This document shows, piece by piece, positions 47,546 through 58,335 of a stretch of 64,000 bases of DNA; position 1 is the first letter of the stretch, and each line of letters opens with the position of its first letter. The notes below the pieces were generated by a model. That model was not told the origin of the DNA, searched no databases, and saw only the letters and a program-made list of their open reading frames with translations. The DNA comes from Toxonevra muliebris. Taxonomy: Eukaryota > Arthropoda > Insecta > Diptera > Pallopteridae. The DNA is taken from positions 9,066,708 through 9,130,707 of the forward strand of contig OY829329.1 in the NCBI GenBank assembly GCA_963691655.1. The letters run 5' to 3'. The position numbers and the translations under genes were made by a program.

Positions 47546-49189
47546 AACAGCTAAGTATGAATCATGTAGGAGTTAAAAGAAAAGGTTCCGTATATACCAA
47601 AATTATCATTTTAAATTGAAGATTTTTGGATATTTCTTTCTGTACTAAAAATCCCAGGAGTGATTAAAAAAATCTGAGAATTAATTCGGCATCAGCGATC
47701 CCGAATTTCGCTTAGATTCGTATTTAAATTGAGACATCGTTTGAATTAATATTCCTTTCGAGCTATAAAGGGTTAAAGATTTTTTTATTCTGTTTTTTTT
47801 TTTACACGTTTTTGTAGAGAAATCAATCAAAATGTTTTGAAATTTAAATCAGTTTGAATTCTGTCAATCATATTGGTTTATTATATTTGAGTTTTTATAA
47901 TTTTTTCTAGAATATATTTTTCGTGTAATATTTTATTTTTATTTATAAAAAAAAATTTCAAGTGATTCAATAATTAGTGGACAAATGCTGTAGTAATTTC
48001 AGATCTTCATAATTTTTTTTTTTTTTTGTCTTTTTTCAAGTGAGTGGTTTATGCAATTTGTAAAAAAATATCAAATGTAAATATTACTCTAAAAAAAAGA
48101 GAAAAACTCTGAACACATTGAGAAATATACATTAAAATGCAAATACCCATAACTTTTTTTTTTTGAAATGCAACTTGCAAACATTAAATAAAACTTGCAA
48201 CAAGTGTTTGCTGGTGTAAACATGAAAAAGTTCAATAAAAAAAAAATTTATAATCACCACATAAAATAAATCTTTTACAACATGCCATGGACATTTCCGT
48301 GAAAGTATGTATGGGACTCATAACACAAATTCCCACTTAAAGTGAAGAAAAAAAAAGAAAGAGAAAAAAATTACCAAATTAATTATAAGTAGAAAAGAAA
48401 AAAACTATCAGCAACACGTTGCAAATACAAAATGTCGACACAAATGTTGCATGACCATATTGTGTAAATTTGTTGCTCTGTGTTTTTTTTTTTTTTTTCT
48501 TTCACTCACTCTCACGCTCAATATTACGAATATCATCAACCAACTCTAGCAACTAACGAGAAGAAAAACAACAACAACAGCATTTCTACACGCAACATTT
48601 CCTTCCCACATACACGCATACATACAAACACACGCACGCCAACACACACATATACACACTTACTGCACACTTCATCATCGTAAATGTGAGAGAGTTTTTA
48701 AAATGGTAGAAAAAAAAAAATGGCCATCAAAATAAATTTATTTAATTTCACCTTTACACTTTTGTCTACAACAACTGCAACCATTCAAATCGGTTGTTTG
48801 TGTGGGTGCAAAACAGTTCAGTGAGAGGTGGAGAGAAAAGTTACTGGAATTGATAAACGCATTGAATATTGGGGGAATAAAATTGAAAGACGATTACTTT
48901 TGAGGTTGCATTGCAGTTTTGAGTAAAACTTTTGTTTTTTCCTCTATTGATAAAATTTTTATACATAAATATGAACGAAAAAATGATTGAACTACCGCTC
49001 CTATCGGTTTAACACTCAAATCCCTCTACTTCCCTTAGGGCGGCACTGGGTCCACATCATCCGCAACAACGACTTATATAGCAGATGTAAATAATATTGA
49101 GCCAATAGCAAAATGTATTAAACTGGGGAAATAGAAGTGAAGCTGCTGATCACGAATTTGTAAACATTTTTTTTTCTTCAGGTGACGTC

Positions 49190-50345
49190 AGGTTTCGTGT
49201 ATATTCGGAATTCTTGGTTTTTTGAAAATTTGATAAGTGGTAGAGAAAAAAATTTTCAAAAAATTCATAGATGAAAAAATGAAAAAATTTAGTTTGGTTT
49301 TTTTTTGCTTTTCTATACTAATCATGAAATTTTAAGAGCTTTTGATGAAAAAAAAAAAATTTTCATTAAATTTATATTTTTCGTTTTTGGAAATTTGGTA
49401 AGGGTGGGGGTCATAGATGAAAAAATTTATTTTAGTTTTTTTTTGCTTTTCTATACGAATCATGTAATTTTAAGAGTTTTGGATAAAAAAAATTTTCATT
49501 AAGTTTAAATTTTTCGTTTTTGAAAATTTGATAAGGGTGGGGGTCATAGATGAAAAAATTTATTTTCGTTTTTTTTTGCTTTTCTATACGAATCATGTAA
49601 TTTTAAGAGTTTTGGATGAAAAAAAAATTTTTCAAAATTTTAATTTTCGGTCTATATATTTGAAAATTTGATAAGGGTAGGTAAGGTCATGGATGAAAAT
49701 TGTTGTTTCTCGTTTTATTTTGTTTTTCTACACGATTTATGCAATTTTAGGAGTTTTGGATGAAAAATTTTTTTTTTTTAAAAAGTTTGAATTTTTCGTC
49801 TATATTGAGTTTGAAAATTTAAGTAAGGGGTGGGAGTCATGGATGAACATTTTTTTTTTCGTTTTATTTTGTTTTTCTATACGATTTATGCAGTTTTAGG
49901 AGTTTTGGATGAAAACAATTTTTTGAATAAAATTTTAATTTTTCGTCTATATTGATTTCGAAAATTTGATAAGGGTGGGGGTCATGAATGAAAAATTTTT
50001 TTTCTGGGTTTCTTTTCTTTTCTACACGAATTATGTAATTTTAGGAGGTTTGGGTGAAAAAAAATGTTTGTAAGAATTTCAATTTCTCGTATATTGATTT
50101 TCGTTTTTGAAAAGGATGGAGGTCATGGATGAACATTTTTTTTCGTTTTATTTTAATTTTCTACACGAATTTTAAGAGTTTTGGATGAAAACAATTTTTT
50201 GAATAAAATTTGAATTTTTCGTCTATATTGAGTTCGAAAATTTGACCCCTACGTCATGGATGAAAAATTTGTTTTCTGGCTTTCTTTGCTTTTCTACACG
50301 AATTATGTAATTTTAGGAAGTTTGGATGAAAAAAAATGTTCTCTA
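49190..50345 (+). repeat. Tandem satellite, unit about 126-150 bp, about eight copies
   Basis: The word AAATTTGATAAGGGTGGGGG followed by TCAT recurs near 49394, 49527, 49668, 49818, 49966, 50112 and 50238 (variants), with TTTTCTATACGAATCATGTA and TTTTAAGAGTTTTGGATGAA between. The spacing varies through poly-A and poly-T lengths. Open frames inside (Phe/Lys-rich) are by-products. Confidence 0.85.
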
Positions 50346-51440
50346 AGAATTTCAATTTCTCGTGTACTTTTCAAAAAACGGTGATCTACCAAAATACACG
50401 AAAAATTTTAATTTTATTAAAAAAAAAAATTTCATGAAAAACAAAGATTTACGAATAAACACGAAACCTGACATTATCCGAGAAAATTTTTTTTTTACAG
50501 ATTCATTATCAGTGACCAAAAATACCATAAAAACAGTCCGAGCCACAACTTAAATTCTGTTTTAAAGTCTGATTTTGTTGTACAGTGTAATATGAAAATG
50601 GTTTTTCCAAAGCCCTAACTTCCCTGGTACATTTACGAATTAATAACCATTTAAGATTATTTGAAATTTATGAAAGTAGTCAGTACAACCACATCACTTT
50701 ATATTGGGGTGGAATAAAAATTTTCATCAATCAATATCACTTGAAAAAGTAAGGCAGCATCTGATTTTAATAGTATTTGGTTTTCTTGTATTTGGTTAAC
50801 TTTTGAGATTGCGATTATCTAGTTGAAGTTAACCACGTGGAGGAAATCAAAGTTTTACCTTTAGAGAACCAGAAAATCCTTTAGTCTGATTCAAAAAAAA
50901 AAAAATCTCAACTTCAACTCGAAACGGACTAATGAGTGAAATGATTATGAAATTAATAACTATTAACTAATGACTAAATATTTTAGTTGTAATCATGGTT
51001 AAATGTGATGATTACGATTTGATTTGTTTTCAATTTAAAAAATGCACTTTAGATGCGCAGGAAACTGAATGCGCATTAAATTTGCCCCGGGGTATACACA
51101 CATTCACACATACATTCTTACTATACGTAGGTGTAAATGTGTATGCATGCGTAGGTATGAACACATTTGTTTTTGTTTTTTTTTTGCTCCGTTGAATTTT
51201 GTTGCAAAATGCAAAACGAGAAGGAAAAATCAATTAAAGTTGCCGCTTTTTTTTTATTCCCAATGGAGAGAAGAATTGCATGAATGAATTTTATGCGCCA
51301 ATGAATACGCGCAAACAATATGGACAACATGATGCCAAAGAGTATTGGGTATAAAAGTCATCAAAACAACAGCAACCAGAAAAAAAAAGAGAAACAAAAA
51401 AAAAACAACAAAAGCGAGTTAAAAAATAAAAAAAAAAATG

Positions 51441-51641
51441 CTAAAACGTTTGAGGGCGTATAACGAGCGTGTGGTGGTTCGGGACTTGGGCGTCGTTTGG
51501 CAAAAAGGAATTTAATTTTGAAGCTGCTGCTTTGCTATTTCCATTGCTACTATTGCTGTTGAGGTGGCCATTGGTGGTGTTGGTGCTGCTGGTGGTGGAG
51601 GTGATAATGCTGGTGGGGGCTACAACTGTAGGAGTTAACAT
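51441..51641 (-). CDS. Possible minus-strand exon or pseudo-exon, unrecognised
   Basis: Leftward open frame of about 66 residues: Thr/Ser/Asn-rich first half (MLTPTVVAPTSIITSTTSST) and a less biased end with FLPNDAQVPNHHTLVIRPQT, then a stop. An acceptor-like CTCCTACAG lies just inside the start, so the exon could begin at 51625. The mixed C-terminal part is unlike the surrounding simple repeats. It sits in the transporter intron on the opposite strand. It could belong to a nested gene, be a relic, or be chance; no family was recognised and no partner exon found. Confidence 0.25.
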   Translation of the reverse strand: MLTPTVVAPTSIITSTTSSTNTTNGHLNSNSSNGNSKAAASKLNSFLPNDAQVPNHHTLVIRPQTF

Positions 51642-52304
51642 AGGTGTCGCTTCTACTTTTCTCTAGTATGCAAATGTCGTATATACTTTGTTTGGTTTGC
51701 GTGCATGAAAAATAAACAAGTATAAAATCGCAAAAAAATTTCGAGAAAAAAAAGATTAAAAATCGCACTGAAAAGAATTTTAAAAAAATAAAAGAACTGA
51801 AAAGCGAAAATGAAATGGCAAAGCATGAAATACTGCTGTAACAAATGCAATAAAGTATTTAATAGACTCGGCTCGTTCATACATGTGTAAAAATATATGT
51901 TTGGGCGCATAAATATTGCCGCCAACTAAAATGCGAAGTATTGATGATGGCAAGGGACATAAAGTGCCCTGCATGCCCGTCCAAACTTTGAAAGAATATT
52001 ATTTGCATATGGTGTAAAATATGAATTTTTTTTTTCTTTTTGCACATTTTATTTGTTTTTTCATGAATGGTTTCCCATGAAGAGCACTTTAAGGTGGGTG
52101 TATGGTAATTTAGTTTTAGCAAAAAGGATAAATTTTCAATACTGTGTTTCTTTCTGAGATCATATATCTATATATTTTAAATATTCAATCAATTGTATTA
52201 AGCCCGCCTCTAGGCAGCCTTCATTAAAAGGGATGGAATTGCCACCATTGTAGTTTTCTCATACATATTCATTCTTACTATATACATGGTTACGTGCTTC
52301 ATTA

Positions 52305-52364
52305 AAAATCAGCCGACGTAAATAGCGACTGCCAAACGCCTCTGCTTACGTCAGCTGATTTTTG
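52305..52364. repeat. 18-bp inverted repeat around a 24-nt loop
   Basis: AAAAATCAGCCGACGTAA and TTACGTCAGCTGATTTTT match as inverted arms at 17 of 18 positions. Each arm carries a CRE-like ACGT core. Confidence 0.9.
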
Positions 52365-53499
52365 CATTTAACTAACACATTTCCATAGAGCACATAAGAT
52401 GACACTGAGAGAGAGAGAGAGAGAGAAAGAGAGAGCTTACAGCAATGTCTTTGCTTATGTAGAATGGTCGATCTTCACGCGTTTTACACCAACAAATAAT
52501 TCTGCCATGAATAATTGTGCATGTGCGTATTTTGTTTTTGGTTTATTTACATATGCTACGTATGTATGTATATGTGTGACTAAATTGAGTGAAACACACC
52601 GAGTGAATTCGAAATGCTCTCTCATATACATACATACAAACTCCACTCTTCTATTTTAGTTTACACTACTCTCTTCTCTTAGTTGTTCAAAGCAGTGTTG
52701 ATATTTTAGGTACAATTGTACATTTTTCGGATTTTTTTTGGCCTTCAAGTTACTTTAGGCACAACCGAAGTATTTTAGGTACAACTTTTGAAAGTATTCT
52801 GTTTTTTGAGGGAAAATATTTGGAAAATCATTAATTTATTATTATTATTATTTATTTAATCTTAAAATAAATTTTAAAACTAACTTAAAGTTAAGCACTA
52901 GCTGCCAGGGCTATCAGCTCTTAATTTATTAATTTTAACACGAAGTGAGTTAAATCGAAAACATAGTCATTGAAAGATCCACCCGCAGAATTTTCCTTTG
53001 AGTAAAAAATGTATAAGAAATATATAAATGCAGTGAAGTTTCAAAAGAATTTCAGGAAGTTTACAAATATTTCTAAATAACTATTGTTCAGCATTTTTTG
53101 AATTCTGTTTGCTTGAGAATATTTATTTTTTTTTAAAAAATGTCTAAAATTATGCAACTTTTAAAAGATTTCGTAAAAATTCTAAGTTTTTACATAAAGC
53201 CTGAATCTTGTTCTAAATAATGTATGACGAATTTCAATTCATTTATACCTTTTTTAATAAAAATTTCATATATTTTTCATATATTTCAAAAAACGATTTG
53301 AAATAAACATTGCTCTCGATTTCAGGTAGTTGAAAATAACCAAAAACTAAATTTTTTCAAATAAGAAAACTCAAAACGGTCTGAAACAATATTTCATAGA
53401 ATCGCTTTGTTTGAAAAAAAAAAAAAATTTAAAAACGTGGAATTTTTTCTAAGAATTCTGGGTCCCTTGGTTTTTAATGAAAACAAATCGAATATCATC

Positions 53500-53890
53500 C
53501 CCTCCCCCTTCGTCCCTTTCCTCTCTTTCCTCTCTTTCTCCCTTTTCCTCCCTTTACCCCTTTCCTCCCTTTACCCCTTTCCTCCCTTTACCCCTTTCCT
53601 CCCTTTACCCCTTTCCTCCCTTTACCCCTTCCCCTCCTTCCCCTTCTTCTCCTCCTTCCCCTCCTTCCCCTTCTTCTCCTCCTTCCCCTCCTTCCCCTTC
53701 TTCTCCTCCTTCCCCTCCTTCCCCTTCTTCTCCTCCTTCCCCTCCTTCCCCTCCTTCCCTTCCTTCCCCTCCTTCCCCTCCTTCCCTTCCTTCCCCCTTT
53801 CCCCTTTCCCCTTCCCCTCCTTCCCTTCCTTTCCCCCTTTCCCCCATTTCCCCCATTTTCCTCCATTTCCCCCCATTTCGCCCCTTTCCC
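53500..53890 (+). repeat. Polypyrimidine tract with 17- and 27-bp units
   Basis: C/T-rich over about 390 bp. The left part repeats TTTACCCCTTTCCTCCC (17 bp) about five times. The middle repeats a 27-bp CCCCTTCTTCTCCTCCTTCC-type unit about four times. Positions 53625-53845 (221 nt) contain only C and T. Pro/Ser and Gly/Glu/Lys/Arg open frames on both strands are artefacts of composition. Confidence 0.95.
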
Positions 53891-54504
53891 TATCAATATA
53901 ATTATAAATTCAGAAATTTTGGCGTACTTGTCGCGGTTTCTTAGCAATAGAAGCAAAATATACCGATCATACCTCTGTTAGATACAATTGGACTCAAAAA
54001 AGTACAATTTTCACATAATTTATGTACTTTCAAACAAATTCCAAATATCAACACTGAGCCAAAAGGAAATACGTTATTTATTACAACAAATATACAATTG
54101 TACTTAAACGAGGGAGTATTAGTGGAAAGGAAAGATATCAAGAGAGGAGAGAGAAATCGTCATTGCGTACTCGTAAACGCAGCGCAGCCGAGTAGTCAAA
54201 AACACATACATAATTTATTTATTACAAAAAATCAGAGATGCACTTAAATCAGAGAGTATAATTTGAAAGAGAAGAGATCAAGAGAACACGAAAGTCAAAG
54301 AGCAAGTTTGTGTTCTTTCATGTTGTTCTCTGTGGTGTGTTTTTGCACGAAGGAGGGGAGACGAAAGCGGCCTCGTTTAACATCTAACGCATATTTTGTC
54401 GCAAAATTTCCCCTAATTCTTAATTAAGCAAATATATTTTTCTTCATAATCATTAAATTTTTAACAAATTCTTTTCTCTTTTCTTTTTGTTTTTCTTTTT
54501 ATAG

Positions 54505-54615
54505 TGCGGGATCACTGTCATCGTCAACGAAGCGAGGGTGTTGATGTGAAGGCACGCAAGAAGCTCATCATAGCCAGTGTGCTATGCTTAGTTTTTATGA
54601 TATGCGAAATTGTTG
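54505..54615 (+). CDS. Zinc transporter (SLC30/ZnT) exon 3: HCH motif and TM1
   Basis: Acceptor TTTTTATAG and donor G|GTAAGT bound 111 bases (phase 1 in, phase 1 out). The peptide is RDHCHRQRSEGVDVKARKKL followed by a hydrophobic stretch ending in EIV. The His-Cys-His at long-form residues 65-67 is the conserved cytosolic HCH motif of the ZnT2/3/8 group, which in that family contributes a zinc site between protomers. The run of Lys/Arg before the membrane segment is typical. TM1 spans about residues 82-103 across this exon and the next. These proteins exchange protons for zinc, moving Zn2+ out of the cytosol into vesicles or out of the cell. Both first-exon choices join here by completing the same Val codon. 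Confidence 0.93.
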
Positions 54616-57600
54616 GTAAGTTCATTAAACAAAAATTTTCTGGAAAAATTAATACAACAAAAGTTCACAAAATTTTATATAAAATTTATGCATTTTTAAT
54701 ATTTTTTTTTTGTGCGATGCATACTTTTAGGATGATACGCAATTTTTTGAAATATGTAATCAAAATGAGATTTCCCTAAGTTTTAATGAGAAAATTAAAC
54801 ATTGCAAATGTATTTTGAATATATTTTTAGTTGTATATTTCAAAAGAATGGGTAGAAAAAATTTTGTAATATATTTTTAAGCATATAGAAACATATTTAT
54901 AAATACTTTGTTATTCTAAGAAAATGTACGTTTTACAATTTATTATTATAAAATATCAAAATAGCATAAACTTTTCACAACTGCTGGTCAAAGTTTATGT
55001 GCTTCGATGTGGTCATTTTCAGCTTTAATATAGGAATATAAAGTAAGAATAAACCAAAAGGGCGATGTAAAAGAGTAAGAAAAAGAATAAAAAAAAAAAG
55101 TAAAAAATTATTTTCAACTGACCGAAAATTTTTGGAAGCACTAAACTTAATAAATGAAAGTATAAATGATTGAAATTCTAACCAGTACTTATCTTCTACC
55201 TCTAGAATAGAGGCATTGATGGCAATCGTAAAAATAAACTTACCGACTATGGCAGCAACAGCAAAAAGGAGGAGTATTCGAAAAGTGGAATGAAAGAAGT
55301 GCACAGGCATATTAAAAACTAGAAATGCTTAATGCTAATAGACTTAAAAGTTATTTAAAGAGTTAATTCATAAATACTTAGTATCACATTTAAGTTGAAA
55401 TTGTCTTTAGAGAGAAGCGAGAAGATAGAAGAAATTTTAGTCAGAAAGTAATTAGTCGAGATAAAGTTAAATACAACGAAAATGAAAGAATTTCATAAGT
55501 AAATCTATTGAGTCTCACAAAGTAAATGTCCAGATAGATAGATGAGCGCTGTATTAACAATATTCCAACAAAAACTTATTTAAGAATGAAATATGCAACT
55601 AAAAATCATTTTGCACAACAACGGAAATCATGAAATTTCGCAATTTCAGCTTTATGCTCATACATATTTCAGTTTCGACTATTACACTATGCGACAAAAT
55701 TTGAGTTTTTAGCTCTGAAATAAAGGTTGACTTCGGATTCTGTAGGAGGAAGCTATCTGCAATTCATAATTTTTCTAAGTTTTTAAGAATTTTGGATTTT
55801 TTCGTTTTAAATTTTTGTCTTTATATTTTTATAATGAAAAAATTAATGAAAAATAGAAAACATTATAGAATTTTCATAAAATTAGATTTATATGAAAGGT
55901 AATAAAGCCCGAAATTTCATAGAATATTGTTTTGGAATATAAAATATTATTTCACCACTAGATGGCGCTTTAGAAGTGATTAAATTTTCAAGAAGAGCAA
56001 AAAAAGGGTAATAATGAGCGAGAGGGAGAAGCGCCAAGAAGGGGGAAAGGGGCATATAATATTTCCCAAAAAAAAAGCCCATAAAATTTTAAATAAAACT
56101 CCTAAGTTTGGTTTTGATAAAAAAATTCTTTCGATTTTTAATTGATTTTTTAAAGTTGAAATTGGAAAGCAGCAATTCACATGATTTAAAAATTATCACA
56201 AAAAAAAAAAAAAAAGAAATAGGCAAAAATTTTATTTTTTACATACGATTTCATATATTTTATAGTAGTTGTCAGTTAAATACTTCGCTCTCACGTACAC
56301 AACACTCTCTATGTGCTAGAGCAGGAGGAGGAGGACGGGTGTAATATTTATTTTGATTACCGAGTTTTTGCGAACTCTGCATGAATAAACACTGACAGAG
56401 CCGACTTCGTGATCAGATTTTTTTCATATCAATAAATTGTTTGTATCAAAATCGGGCCCATGCAATGCAAGCAGAGGCTTCGGCTCTCTCAACTCAAATC
56501 AGCGAGTAATTGACTTTAGAGGGATTTACTGTTATTGTTAGTTGTGTTGTTTTTGCAAGTAACTCTGTTAGTGCAAATACATACATAAATATGAGAGATA
56601 GGGGGAGAGAGAACGGTTCGTGTTGTTATTGCAAGAGTTGAATTTGTTTGTATACTCGCTCTCTTTGTGGTAAGAAAAAAAAAAAAAACAAATCAAAACA
56701 CAACAGAAAGAGGAAGAGTACAAAAACTTCAACAGAACGGTCACGCGTTTTCGTTACACTAATAACAAATGAAGCTATGTAGTTGTTAGTGTTTCGAAAA
56801 CGAAAACATATCGATGGTCATACGTTGATCCCTCGTAAGTAGTTTTTCACCACTTTTGAAAGAGACGGAAGAAAAGCAGTAAATAAATAAAAGGAATATG
56901 TAAAATTGGTTTTTAAATCATTTTAAATAAGAAAAAATGTTTTTGGAATTACTTTGTTTTATTTTAAACTTATTTTAATATATTGTTTAAAGAAATTTAA
57001 TGCGTTACTCTCCTGTCTTTCGAAAGTGGTGAAAAAGTACTTATGAGGAGTCAACGTATGACCATCGATAATGGTGATCGGCTGCATACAATCAAACAGA
57101 GAGTCGACTTCTCGCAGTTTTATCTCAATGTGCTTTAGTAAAAGAGCTGAGAGACGTCTCTCTCTCTCTCTCTCTCTTTCTGATTGCATATAGCTGTGTT
57201 ATATACAAATACTACGTCGTGTTTGTGTTGATTAGTGTAGAGAGTATCAACAGAAGAAAAGCAACAACAAAATAGAAGAAGACTACAAAATCTTTAATGT
57301 TTTTGTTTTTTTTTTTATAATTTTCAAATAAACAACAAAGTTTCTCTTCTACATTTGAACTGTATGGTATTCAGAAATATAATTTTGAAAATTCAATTAA
57401 AAATCGAAAAAATACTTTTATCAAAACGAAACTTTGTAGAATTATTAATAAAATGATGAAGATTTTTTTCATGAAAACCACATGCTCTTCTGATGCTTTT
57501 CTAATCTATTTTCGAATGTTTTCGTAAGTTGAAACACTTTTAAGGCAATATCTGGTAGAGAAAAAATTCAAATAAAATTGTTAAAAATTATACATTTCAC

Positions 57601-58214
57601 TACCTTTCAAATAAGTTCAAGTTTACGAAGATTTAATAATGATTTCTATTTTTTAATAACTTTTAAACTTTTTTCCAACTTTTCTTACCTTTACTCAATA
57701 GCTCTTACCTTTTCATAATACAAATTCAAAATCCTATGCCAAAAAAAATTATGTCACACAGTGTTTTTTTCATTTGACAGAAACATCGAATTTTCTATTT
57801 ACAGTTAAACTGTTTTTTTTTGTGGTTGTTGTTGTTACTGTTGTTGTTGTTTTAAAAGGGGCGACAGAAAATCAGAAAATGATGCAACCGAAAATTTCAA
57901 CTACTTTTTAAACTCCTCCTTTTCAATGTACTGGACGACGTGTGCCGTGATTTCTTCGCTCACTCGTTCGTTCGTTTCTATGCTGGATTTATATACAAAC
58001 ATATAAACGAAACTCCAATGACTTTTACTAAACTAGTATTTTGTTTTTTCCTTTTTTTACTACTCTGCGTACTTATCTCTTGGTTTATTTTTGTTTTTTT
58101 TTAATTTTTTTTTTCTTTTCATCAATGCAACTCAATAATTTCTTTCTTCTTTTTTTTTTTCTTTTTCATTTACACATTTTACTGCTGCGATGCTGTTGTT
58201 GTTGTGGACGACAG
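54616..58214 (+). other. Zinc transporter intron 3
   Basis: A 3.6-kb intron. It holds a TA-flanked fold-back element (56811-57068), GA/CT runs, a TAGATGGCGC word near 55962 and a partial copy of a dispersed repeat near 55683. The rest is AT-rich without recognised content. Confidence 0.85.
56811..57068. mobile_element. TA-flanked fold-back MITE
   Basis: TCGATGGTCATACGTTGA at the left end is exactly inverted at the right end, and the similarity continues inward for about 55-60 bp with some mismatches (both arms include TTTTTCACCACTTT). TA flanks both ends, which fits a Tc1/mariner-type target duplication. The 258-bp element has no coding capacity. Confidence 0.8.
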
Positions 58215-58335
58215 GTGGCATACTATCGAATAGTTTGGCAATTGCAACAGATGCTGCTCACTTGCTAACAGATTTTGCCAGTTTTATGATATCATTGTTT
58301 GCCATTTGGATTGCTGGGCGACCATCAACACAACG
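58215..58335 (+). CDS. Zinc transporter (SLC30/ZnT) exon 4: end of TM1, TM2
   Basis: Acceptor GACGACAG and donor CG|GTAAGT bound 121 bases (phase 1 in, phase 2 out). It completes a Gly codon, then reads [20 protein letters not shown] and [28 protein letters not shown] is the family signature of TM2: His and Asp four residues apart (long-form residues 114 and 118) are half of the tetrahedral transport site. ZnT proteins pair them with a His and Asp in TM5, which lies on later exons. The basic R-P-S-T-Q-R end is the TM2-TM3 cytosolic loop; the next expected block (an FGWxRAE-type motif) does not appear before 64000, so the gene continues to the right of the window. His in the TM2 site, not Asp, indicates zinc rather than cadmium-tolerant bacterial types. 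Confidence 0.96.

Larger units (their letters stand above)
18202..54504 (+). other. Zinc transporter intron 2 (36.3 kb, contains promoter B)
   Basis: In the long transcript this is one intron; in the short one it holds exon 1b and its promoter. Nearly all recognisable content is mobile or repetitive: LINE fragments, Helitron, hAT-like element, mariner, several MITEs, GGTCT arrays and a roughly 140-bp satellite. Stretches without recognised content include 24450-25600, 28500-30400, 32450-33200, 36650-37430, 47550-49180 and 50550-53400, which are AT-rich with many homopolymer runs. Confidence 0.55.

Noticed and set aside
53407..53956. Pro/Ser- and Gly/Arg/Glu-rich open frames up to 164 codons
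   Set aside because: Produced by the C/T-rich tract in every frame of both strands; no coding signal outside the repeat.
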